Assembly (NCBI GenBank): GCA_013694495.1
Contig: JACDCH010000086.1
Coordinates: 1-22,109, forward strand
Source of the DNA: Acidimicrobiia bacterium
GTDB lineage: Bacteria > Actinomycetota > Acidimicrobiia > Acidimicrobiales > JACDCH01
Reading direction: 5' to 3'
DNA: 22,109 nucleotides
Each line of letters opens with the position of its first letter. Position 1 is the stretch's first letter. Below the pieces are notes generated by a model. The model saw only the letters and a list, made by a program, of their open reading frames with translations. It was not told the origin of the DNA and did no database searches. Both the position numbers and the translations under genes were made by a program. Below, piece after piece: positions 10,801 through 15,850 of the stretch.

Positions 10801-13800
10801 GGCGTAGACGGAGCCGTCGCCGATGACCGGCGCCTCGATCGGCAGGCCGATGGCGGCGTGGACCTCGACGTCGGCCTTGGCGTCGGCCGGGTTGAACCGC
10901 TGCTGCTCGATGACCATGCGGGTCTGCACGTCGCGCTCGTTGGAGGCCACGGCGCCGAACTCGCGGGTGATGGTGGCGTCAAAGGTCTGGGGCAGGCGGT
11001 CGACCACGAGGCCGGCGCAGTACGTGCCCCGGGCGCCGCACTCGGCGTCGTCGGGCGTGCCGTTCTCGCGAACCTCGGCGTCGACGGTGAGCAGCGCCGC
11101 CTCGGTGACGTCGACGTCGATGACGACGGGATCGGTCTGGTTCTCGCCGGGGCCGGTCTGGCGGAAGGTGGTGCGCTCGGGCAGCGGGTCGAGCACGACG
11201 TCGACGACGGCCTCGGCGCGCAGCGCCTCGGGCACCACGGAGGTCATGTCGCGCAGATCGGCGTAGCCGTGCACGGTCAGGGACTCCTGGCCCTGGCCCA
11301 GCTGCACGGCGGCGTCGATGCCGTCGGGGCCCTGGCTGAACGAGACCTCCTGGAGGTCCTCGATGCGGATCCCGGCCTCGATCTCGAAGTCGGCGAGCGA
11401 GTCGATGTCGGCCTGGGCGTACAGGTGCGGCGAGTCGGCGGGCGGTGCGTAGGCCGGGATGCCGTCGGGCGAGCCGGCGTGGGCCCGGACGTCGACGTCG
11501 ATGACGCCGATCGAGCCCTCGGTGCCGGCGACGCAGGCGCCGGCGACGACGTCGTAGTCGCAGGCCCGGAACGAGGCTTCCTGGGCGACGACGGCGTCGT
11601 CGCCGGCCGTCGTGCCGTCGGGGTCGGTGATGGTCCCGGCGATGATGCTGGCGTAGTCGGGCAGGCCGTCGACGAGGACGGAGGCGCACACCGCGCCGCC
11701 GACCGGGTCGGGGTCGGCGCACTCGACGCCGGCCGTCGTGACCTCGGCCTTGAGCGAGAGCACGGTCTCGGTCGCGCCGGGCGCCACGGTGCGCACGCGG
11801 GTGGCCGAGGTCTCGTTGCCGTCCTCGCCGGCGCCGCCGACGAGGGTGCCGACGTAGCCGGTGAACTCGCCGGGGATGTCGGTGAGGTCGACCATGGCCG
11901 CCACGCGCTCGATCTCGCCGAACTCGATGGGCAGCTCGGGCTGGGTGAAGGGCAGGTCGCCCTGGATGGCGACGTCGGTGTGGACGCTGAACGTCCCCGG
12001 CGCGACGTAGGCGATGGTGAGCGGCGCCTGGTCGACGGAGCCGTCGCCGAAGGGGTCGTCGCTCTCGCACGGCTCGGTGATCGGATCGAGCGGCGTGCTC
12101 GTGAGGGCGCGACCCTCCTGGGCGATGCAGAACGTCAGGGGCGCGGGCAGGCGCTCGACGAGGACGTCGGCGTCGATGTCGACGCGGCCGTCCGTCGGGT
12201 CGCCGCCGTTCAGGTCGACCTGGTCGACGTCGACGAACGCGCGGAAGTCCTGGTTGCCGCCGATGTCGACGCGAGCGGCCGTCAGGTCGCCGGTGCCGAG
12301 GTAGGTGAGCTCCCGGAAGTCGGTGAGCCGGCCGGTGGCCTCCCAGTGCACGAGCTCGTTCGTGTCGGGTAGGCCCTGGGCGCCGACGGTGAGGTACAGC
12401 GGGCCGGACTGGGGCGGCGCGTCGAGGCCGGCGGGCCGGTCGCCGAGCTCGAAGTTGCGGGCCGAGAAGGTCATCTCGGCGACCTCATCGGACGTGCCGG
12501 GGGCGCACAGGCCGGTGGCGTACACGAGGTCGCAGGTGCGGACGTCGACCCGCTGGACCTGCTGCGCGGGGTCCTCGAGCGTTCGCACCCGGAGGTACCG
12601 GGGCAGGCCCTGGACGGCCAGCTCCGCCCGGATGGGCTCGGCGAGGGCGCCATCGGCGGGGGTGCCGGTGGCCGTCACCGGCCCGAGCACGACCTCACCG
12701 AAGACGTCGAGCGGGGCGGCCCCGGCGCGCGGGATGGCGTCGACCTCGATGCGGCTCTCGTTCTCGAGGTTGACCATCCGGGCTTCGATCCGGGTGGGCA
12801 CGTTGCGGAGGTCGAACTCGCCGCAGACCGTGCCGGCGTCGCCGCAGGCGAGGACGCCCTCGGTGTCGGGCAGGCCCACGAGAGCCGAGGTGTCGACGTC
12901 GATGGACTCGGAGGGCTCGTAGACGATTCGTAGCGGGTCGTCGTCGGCCTCGTCGGTGGGAGTGATGGCGAAGTTGATCGTGTCGGGCAGCGGCGAGATG
13001 GTGGCGGTGGCCGCGATGTAGGGCAGCCCCCTCGGCCGGAGGTCGAGCTCGCCGTGGACCTCGAGGGGGCGCTCGCCGTCGCCGATGCGCACGGTGCCCT
13101 CGATGGCGCCGTCGTCGGTGCCCCGCACCTCGGCGCCGCGGATCCGCTCGAGCCGGGCCTGGATCAGGGTGTCGTCGGTGAGCGCGCCACCGGGACCGGC
13201 CTGGATGCTGACGTGCTGGCGCTGGCCCGGCACCCACGGGTCGAACGCGGTGGGCGCGCCCTCGTAGTTCTGGATGCGGGCCTCGAGGGCCCCGATGCCC
13301 TGGCCGGAGCCCTCGAAGGTGATCCGGGGCGCACCGGTCTCGGGGATGAACCACTCGGCGCCGAGCGTCTCCGGCAGCGACTCGGCGTCGAGTCGCGCGA
13401 TGAGGGGGCGCGGGCTCGACGGGTCGCGCAGCTCGACCTGGGCCGAGAGGTCCGGCAGGCGGCCGGACTGGCTCTCGCTCTCGTAGAGCACGCCGCCGCC
13501 GTCGGCGCCGGTGCCGAAGTCGACGGCCACCTGGCGGGGCAGCCGGTCGATGCGGGCCTCGATGTCGGCCTCGAGGCCGTCCATGGTCACCGCGCCGGTG
13601 ATGTCGAGATCGGGCTCGCGATTGCCCGTGTGGGCGAACGTGAAGCGCTGGTCGCCGTCGTCGGCCGAGCCGAAGCTCACCTCGATGAGGTCGGGCATGG
13701 GCCGGAAGCGGAGGTCGACGTCGGCCTTGAGGGCCGGGCCGGTGTCGAGCTGGGCGAACGTGGTGAGGGGGCCCTCGTAGGCGGAGGTCTGGGGCGAGAG

Positions 13801-14454
13801 GCCGAGGTCGGGCGTGTGCGGGTCGAGCCCGATCAGTAGGCCGCCGGTGGTGTCGATGCGGGCCGTGAGCGGGTTGAAGAAGTTGTCGAGGCCGCCAAGG
13901 ACCGCCTTGTACGACGGCGGGATGGAGCCGCCGGGGCCGGTGTCGTAGCCGTAGCGCACGACCATGTCGGGCTCCTGGCCCTCGAGGTCGACGATGGTGA
14001 GCTTGACGTTGATGCGGAGGGGGTCGCCGCCCGGCGTGAGGATGGGCGCGGTGACGAGGCGGTTGATCTCGATGTTCGGGGCGATCACCTCGCCGGGCTG
14101 CGGCGGGTTGTTGAAGATTCCCTCGGCGTTGATGAGGTTGACCGACGCGGTGACGTCCGGAAGGAGGTCGCCGTTGATGTCGACGGGGATCGGGACCTGG
14201 GGCGCGCCGACGTACGGCAGGGGCAGGTTGAGGATCGACGCGTGGTGGTTGCCGCTGACCGCCTCGATCTCGTAGATCGGCATCGGGAACGGGATCGACG
14301 CCCGGTCGGCGTCGAGCGGCGTGCGGCCGCCGGCCAGCAGCCCGAACACGATGGCGAGGCCTGCCACCACGAGGGCGCCGGGCGCGACCAGCTTGCGCTT
14401 CGGCTTCGGCCTCGGCAGCGCGTCGGCCCCGGGCACGGCGGCAGCAGCGTTCAC
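1885..14454 (-). CDS. Giant cell-surface protein: membrane anchor, beta-rich duplicated repeats, Gly-rich region, Ig-like modules, FlgD-like Ig C-terminus
   Basis: The protein is about 4,189 aa. I chose the GTG at 14454 because GAGGAG lies 5 nt upstream; an in-frame ATG at 14484 would add ten residues and lacks such a site. A basic N-terminus precedes one hydrophobic segment (about 23-42), so the rest is probably outside the membrane. Residues about 45-2400 are beta-strand-rich units that recur around a 'LP' turn and carry paired cysteines. One block of about 620 residues is duplicated. Residues about 2500-2560 contain a helical stretch (WLADVIGFIIKPITAAID). About 2835-3150 is Gly-rich and resembles a beta-helix or passenger domain. 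About 3365-4075 contains seven Ig-like modules (GWYRTAP, VADVAGN, VDxxAP signatures, OmpL47/bacterial Ig-like). About 4076-4189 resembles the FlgD Ig-like domain (WNGRD, LPVGAYYYRVTVVDEAGN). There is no LPXTG-type sorting signal. It is probably a surface or periplasm-spanning structural, adhesive or lipid-handling protein; the role is unknown. Confidence 0.9.
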   Translation of the reverse strand: MNAAAAVPGADALPRPKPKRKLVAPGALVVAGLAIVFGLLAGGRTPLDADRASIPFPMPIYEIEAVSGNHHASILNLPLPYVGAPQVPIPVDINGDLLPDVTASVNLINAEGIFNNPPQPGEVIAPNIEINRLVTAPILTPGGDPLRINVKLTIVDLEGQEPDMVVRYGYDTGPGGSIPPSYKAVLGGLDNFFNPLTARIDTTGGLLIGLDPHTPDLGLSPQTSAYEGPLTTFAQLDTGPALKADVDLRFRPMPDLIEVSFGSADDGDQRFTFAHTGNREPDLDITGAVTMDGLEADIEARIDRLPRQVAVDFGTGADGGGVLYESESQSGRLPDLSAQVELRDPSSPRPLIARLDAESLPETLGAEWFIPETGAPRITFEGSGQGIGALEARIQNYEGAPTAFDPWVPGQRQHVSIQAGPGGALTDDTLIQARLERIRGAEVRGTDDGAIEGTVRIGDGERPLEVHGELDLRPRGLPYIAATATISPLPDTINFAITPTDEADDDPLRIVYEPSESIDVDTSALVGLPDTEGVLACGDAGTVCGEFDLRNVPTRIEARMVNLENESRIEVDAIPRAGAAPLDVFGEVVLGPVTATGTPADGALAEPIRAELAVQGLPRYLRVRTLEDPAQQVQRVDVRTCDLVYATGLCAPGTSDEVAEMTFSARNFELGDRPAGLDAPPQSGPLYLTVGAQGLPDTNELVHWEATGRLTDFRELTYLGTGDLTAARVDIGGNQDFRAFVDVDQVDLNGGDPTDGRVDIDADVLVERLPAPLTFCIAQEGRALTSTPLDPITEPCESDDPFGDGSVDQAPLTIAYVAPGTFSVHTDVAIQGDLPFTQPELPIEFGEIERVAAMVDLTDIPGEFTGYVGTLVGGAGEDGNETSATRVRTVAPGATETVLSLKAEVTTAGVECADPDPVGGAVCASVLVDGLPDYASIIAGTITDPDGTTAGDDAVVAQEASFRACDYDVVAGACVAGTEGSIGVIDVDVRAHAGSPDGIPAYAPPADSPHLYAQADIDSLADFEIEAGIRIEDLQEVSFSQGPDGIDAAVQLGQGQESLTVHGYADLRDMTSVVPEALRAEAVVDVVLDPLPERTTFRQTGPGENQTDPVVIDVDVTEAALLTVDAEVRENGTPDDAECGARGTYCAGLVVDRLPQTFDATITREFGAVASNERDVQTRMVIEQQRFNPADAKADVEVHAAIGLPIEAPVIGDGSVYADLVLTGLPNHLSVGLDNHEVLSGAGPDDYTVDASSLERLQVFTCQRDFAAEACLPGTEDQLDRVELSARSFRLRPTNFPAPLADGAPLYVGVAGRGTNLEAVVDIPEISEIQFLNRDGVTGATARVGGGTPSAPRDLQVRVDVVDLPLADRIELGDLHVLDPTVSLDATVDVSPFPGELAFCLRNGGTSPVPLASNIPFVATCEDADPFGDGVALTHTPLSIGFDANDDFDVDVAAAVTVNGRDEDLAGNPAIPSQRLFGELGLADLPSDLVLHFQQPRERDVTGLSGPTTQPGGPFRGILETPGATSGIDLSFAAGYLIGADTVCEDPRPGRSATCVSFGDETDPGIENLPTTVEFFYDPDVDPYDPDLDIEDPDALENFMLRTDGPAVTQINNLHISSVNPPVDLPVLEIPLLGTLSTEAIVVDVDLDDIPQPFDIRGSLLLTDEAPTAVFEVQNGNTLPGAEVHVRNFLSPDPTAGLAPPNRPVADDPAITTYTIQAFQRGPAVRVDADIFDIRSFGIEPVRSATDRRPLGTTLINTGFATDFNVRAYVDLLPEPGFRILGDVLLGDMPADVSVCVRGPREADRVSHLPVAGTATWCDGVGAGEGALEIDQQPQDADRHMDVDAFARLEYGGGSSVIAGRVDIDEMPQIVRARFGGSSGKDVEIQAFSRFDAGGFPLPVIAPDGIDRIRFEAASFDLTQAATGIVGTLPYSERIRGGGPFPAEPAPADGREYLHAAADLSNGTDSLASIAFHVLGQIGRDDNQPSSQLQSFTYAGRPCPTPLNNPADYPRMPTDDGTGYTCIRVLFDGATDGVNPLSLHAFALLPGGDAVRLHDAGISNIPAWIQLQTAEAEHYTDPANRRGWRRPCGPASTETGPCMAPYLRFDQPDLTHLFGQLEYGKISDLAALDDPNNDPDELAPDFDAVPNALGWDGQFENNEGIRLKLLDFDGGTLTDLADDRFAARASFRLAIPGSIQVDQIQTYSLDLRSKTNTGAATGGSSAEDMRVHLIVRNHLGQVEQEIGELAAFLHFVDSGAQILLTKPCPTDVAAFDATEPRVPCAEYGQGIDLPGEVSFTMYMREHLSDIADGKLRTSQLIQIDGRLSTSMSIGVRLLAGGAEITDGITLGTVEAAIRNLPGANGVTGAHAYDPDFRFRTELISDGDKPTNAAPPASTVETGSVSEENDGPELNEWYEFNMDYSVGIQQALVGFDLDPANSPTPAVKRLDAVIFLNTPALSADIAGYANLAGTQPAEFSFGAAVAVSPLDFHLRSQSNIGANLDILVREFITETIGAPGWLADVIGFIIKPITAAIDAILNTLPIQVRLQSDLDLQFSVDRLNRFTLRSNILHQYMDGEGSGDADFGPINWYVDEFSGGLDFDIPRITIPKWICWVPGIPCSIDPPPILLLGYAYAEGLPIGSLGLPILMDYRDCDAFAGIGSIIPFAGGGGDNAVTLDPGGVDGIVGALVGGDDEDFVMWIGTDPRMSFGGILYRLLDAVFFGGFSTVLDLIVDVVAGPILCNIDAFSIDADKFQGINNSPSTPLADYNPGNPGAIAFAGHPVPGQPGQPESLPPVQPVPTDPIVFPAPVDPGPVTPPVNELPTALAAFYTGGTDRTISTAVALCGVHQFDDLSITSTVTVATTANATDLVGTGAACPAGDEGTLELRANTINVAASGAIVGNGIMNDIPDLTPEIPSGYTGTPNDFANLYRATGSSGGTNAGVGSNGTAPEAAFQDYGGPQDGLNSDAVFTGAPGSSVGGSFTLPDIGTPNPIPSAGAGGLGGGAVILRADSSLVIAGSVSVNGGAGASNTAGVCDADPDDNGTPGLQQHDSDPDPDNVVLVDNDVLDPPYEHSGFIGSGGGAGGGILLEARGQLTLTGTVSAVGGPGGSGRLGQGGGGGGGSIKVAAPSTSGIALGALNTAVVGGADGTAVSLCAAVPAASAQTYDNPQTPAVETGALPHNGVAAIVDPPVAQLRPYGPFWWPGGAGAPTPGTFPAYYVGAGGPGTTTLHVCAVTAPLTSTWDPGFETADDGDPVDDVALPTDQTALASALTQALPRIVNHEADDGFDVLGTLPTAANPCGAPAPSSITGVAITPITVSSTTFSGVVSTPTAVTLNLDTTGYYGLYTTAVRGTQAEVLGPVEWAFGVDADRPTVAVTAPDDTPSAGTVLVPGVNVQFTAADTGGSGLARTECRTVQTDASWRGCTTGQLLELSSPDGLKTVEVRAYDHAGNVSSLSPSGSHDPNANVYLDVNAPEASLQLVGGAQSGGWYRTAPALRFHNYTAASPAGDPPYLYRFDNGAERAPICPVATPTDCTVSATDVAGLLATGDHTVHYTAVNQAGNRKRDDNDLRTPGPMNTAALRYDPEAPMVEVTTVPLAPNQTYLGQQWYDDAVVVVLSTLDQFGGSGVATVQYRFGNAGPYTNYVAASPPVAPQGASTFCHRVVDVAGNEVTGCRDIRVDSLAPASFILAPSAAPDGNAGWYRTAPSFTVTGYGDGVGVGADADHFRTRTDNSDASDCDAPTCTIPAGLETGSHLVHASATDRFDNRSGEQTLVINVDLEAPVIVPVIGPAEPDGEHGWWHTGPFLTLFAVDPGEGSGVATLEYSLNNGSTWTAWTAPVRVGGGQHTLCWRGADVAGNANPGGCRSFFVDLDDPTSALAGPGAAWRTADATVTISAADTAPGSGLGTNPVAVCEDLTPAASAVGISGVCASVDGGPYVPVATAGDSVGLSEGIHLVRSYAIDRSGRRSAVVEHLVRIDQSAPVVEVRLVPPDPAQAKWYRVEPLVVLRADDGHDGSGVTSLEYRIDTGPWTAYTGPITVPEGNRLVNGGKHVVQYRVADVVGSRSGSVDVWVDRTPPTARATTPDRTVFVPLLGQTVKLRYVLGDNLSGRLTATVTIFDVTGNPVRRITAPPVVVAPGTTLTQSVTWNGRDNSLLNILPVGAYYYRVTVVDEAGNVAASGESTRLTLRLL

Positions 14455-14457
14455 GTT

Positions 14458-14465
14458 CTCTCCTC
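14458..14465 (-). promoter_or_regulatory. Ribosome binding site that sets the start of the giant gene
   Basis: GAGGAGAG on the minus strand has its AGGAG core ending 5 nt before GTG 14454. It lies inside the alternative ten-codon extension from ATG 14484, which argues for the downstream GTG start. Confidence 0.65.
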
Positions 14466-14548
14466 GGTGGCGGAGGCGGCGCATCAGTTCTCCCGACAGG
14501 CGTGCGACAGGGCGGGCGAAACGACCGACACGCGGGTCGTCCGCCGAA

Positions 14549-14581
14549 GGCGCTGCGGAGCGAGCGCCAGCGAGCGAGTGA
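14549..14581 (-). repeat. 3' element after the secreted-protein gene (TCACTCGCT ... CTCGCTCCGC) with hairpin
   Basis: On the minus strand, 9 nt after the stop of the 335-aa gene, the sequence reads TCACTCGCT and then CTCGCTCCGC. The same two words follow the stop of the gene at 15851 by 11 nt (15793-15839). A 6-bp stem (plus-strand arms 14549-14554 and 14563-14568, 8-nt loop) lies inside this copy. There is no T-run, so termination would be weak or of a different type. The rest of the 136-bp gap to the giant gene holds its Shine-Dalgarno and a weak 6-bp stem (14521-14526/14535-14540). Confidence 0.4.
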
Positions 14582-14590
14582 GGTCGATAC

Positions 14591-15598
14591 TCACAGCGGC
14601 GGGGGAAGGGTCGGGGCCTTGACGGCGACGGTGACCGGACCGAGAGCAGGACCGGCGATGTCCAGGGCGTCGGGCATCGACACCGTGAAGCGGGTCTCGA
14701 AGTTGCACCCGAGGATCACGAGGGCGCAGGGCGCCAGCAGGCCGAGCTGGTGGCGGACGACGATCTCGGCCGACTCGCCCGAGGCGAGGTCACCCAGCGC
14801 GATCGGCGCCGTCGCGAACGGCGTCACCCCGTTCGTGGGGTTGGTGAGGGCTGTGATGCGGACGCCGAAGCTGTCGCCCGGCCCCGTGTTCGTGATGCGG
14901 TAGACGACCGAGACGCGCCGGCTCACGTAGTCGGTGCCGAGGCCGCCCCAGTAGGTGCGCACCACGGTGACCCCGAGGGCGGGGGTCGGCACGGTGAGGT
15001 TGCCGCTGAGGTTCAGGTTCAGCGGGTTGTCGGCGCCGGGGTCGACGCCGGCCTGCACCGTGAAGGCGCCGCTGCCGGTGATGCTGCGGTAGGCGCCCGA
15101 CCCGGAGTCGACGGCCCAGGTGCCGGCGCCGGCGGCGGTGGAGCCATCGAAGGTGAGCGTCGGGGCGGCGCAGGTGCCCGACGTCAGCCGGAGCTTCACC
15201 GAGCCCCGGTCGTTGAGGAGGCTGGCGTGGCTCTCGCTGCCCTGGAGGAAGCCGGCCGGGTTGGCGCCGCCCGGATACGGGCCGTCGACGTTCGGGAAGC
15301 GCTCGGTGTCGCTGTGCACGTCGAGGTGCACGAGCGCCTCGGAGGGCCCGGCGGCGAAGCGCCCGGCGGGGAGCTCCACGCCGTACTCGTGGTGCCAGTA
15401 GGCACCGGTGCCACCGTCGGCGCAGGAGCGCCCGGGGGTGACGGCGCGGCCGGAGCCGTTGTCGGCCACGATCGGGATCGACACGGGCGCCGTCCGAGCG
15501 GACGCCTCCGGGATCCCACCCAACACCGATAACAAGAGCGCGCAGGCTCCTGCGCTCACGCCGACGGCATGCCGTCGCTTCCCTGCCCACCGACCCAC
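14591..15598 (-). CDS. Secreted beta-rich protein, signal peptide, unknown function
   Basis: The protein is 335 aa from GTG 15598, chosen because GGAGG lies exactly 6 nt upstream; an in-frame ATG at 15655 has no such site. The start yields a normal Sec signal: VGRWAGKRRHAVG, a hydrophobic core of about 15 residues (about 14-28) and a cleavage-like site after EASA. The mature N-terminal half has His/Tyr-rich strands (GAYWHHEYGVELPAG) and a segment with GTWAVDSGSGAYRS and GSGAFTV. That pattern resembles the small barrel of allene-oxide-cyclase/dirigent-like proteins, a weak analogy only. The C-terminal half (VYRITNTGPGDSFGVRI, LGDLASGESAEIVV) resembles CARDB/DUF11-type beta-sandwich repeats of surface proteins. 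It lies 136 bp before the giant gene on the same strand, so co-expression and a shared envelope role are likely. Confidence 0.82.
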   Translation of the reverse strand: MGRWAGKRRHAVGVSAGACALLLSVLGGIPEASARTAPVSIPIVADNGSGRAVTPGRSCADGGTGAYWHHEYGVELPAGRFAAGPSEALVHLDVHSDTERFPNVDGPYPGGANPAGFLQGSESHASLLNDRGSVKLRLTSGTCAAPTLTFDGSTAAGAGTWAVDSGSGAYRSITGSGAFTVQAGVDPGADNPLNLNLSGNLTVPTPALGVTVVRTYWGGLGTDYVSRRVSVVYRITNTGPGDSFGVRITALTNPTNGVTPFATAPIALGDLASGESAEIVVRHQLGLLAPCALVILGCNFETRFTVSMPDALDIAGPALGPVTVAVKAPTLPPPL

Positions 15599-15604
15599 GG
15601 CGCA

Positions 15605-15609
15605 CCTCC
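15605..15609 (-). promoter_or_regulatory. Ribosome binding site of the secreted-protein gene
   Basis: GGAGG on the minus strand, 6 nt before GTG 15598, decides the start. Two short GC hairpins lie just upstream (arms 15650-15646/15640-15636 and 15634-15630/15622-15618), between the structured leader and this site. They are the natural place for an expression platform. Confidence 0.65.
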
Positions 15610-15649
15610 GACCTCGACGGGCCCCCGAAGCCCGACCCCGCACGACGGG

Positions 15650-15730
15650 GCGCATCGGTAACGGTGGGCTCCGTGCGATCTTGCGCGGAAATTTCTGTTT
15701 CGTCCCTTTCGGGCAACTGAACCACGGCGC
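15650..15730 (-). promoter_or_regulatory. Structured leader RNA candidate, c-di-GMP-I (GEMM)-riboswitch-like
   Basis: Read on the minus strand, this 81-nt stretch can form a three-way junction. The closing helix is GCGC/GCGC plus GGU/ACC (15730-15721 with 15659-15650, interrupted by a 3x3 loop). A second stem CCC-GAAA-GGG carries a GAAA tetraloop (15713-15704). A third stem is UCCG...CGGA (15689-15686/15673-15670). Words typical of the c-di-GMP-I motif occur in the right order: CAG before the first stem, GAAAGGGACG after it, GGAGCC after the second stem and GUUACCGAUG at the 3' end. The canonical GCAAAGCC segment is not intact (ACGAAACAG), so it is either divergent or a chance match. It is AT-richer than its surroundings and begins 52 nt upstream of the secreted-protein start. 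The same stretch must also hold any promoter for the locus; I see no convincing -10 there. Confidence 0.38.
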
Positions 15731-15792
15731 GTCAGGTCCTGCGAAGGCATCGCCGCAGGGCGACGACGTCGACCGAGGACCGGAACGTCCGA

Positions 15793-15839
15793 GCGGAGCG
15801 AGGGCGACAACACTCGCCGGAACGGGGCGAAGCGAGTGA
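15793..15839 (-). terminator. Candidate hairpin terminator and repeated 3' element after the 244-aa exported-protein gene
   Basis: A perfect 7-bp inverted repeat (CACTCGC at 15811-15817, GCGAGTG at 15832-15838, 14-nt loop) starts about 12 nt after the stop codon of the gene ending at 15851. The words TCACTCGC and CTCGCTCCGC here recur after the next gene's stop (14555-14581). No U-tract follows, which is usual for high-GC actinobacteria but leaves function uncertain. Confidence 0.42.
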
Positions 15840-15850
15840 CTGCGAAGGAA

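Noticed and set aside
1621..12372. Plus-strand open frame of about 3,583 codons lying antisense to the giant gene
   Set aside because: It is Arg/Val/Asp/Gly-rich low-complexity text with no recognisable domain, signal or ribosome site. The minus-strand reading has a membrane anchor, repeats and Ig-like domains. Long antisense frames are a known by-product of very high GC at third positions.
14455..14484. Upstream ATG start for the giant gene
   Set aside because: It would add MRRLRHRGEN and has no ribosome binding site, while GAGGAG sits ideally before the GTG at 14454. It is retained only as an alternative.
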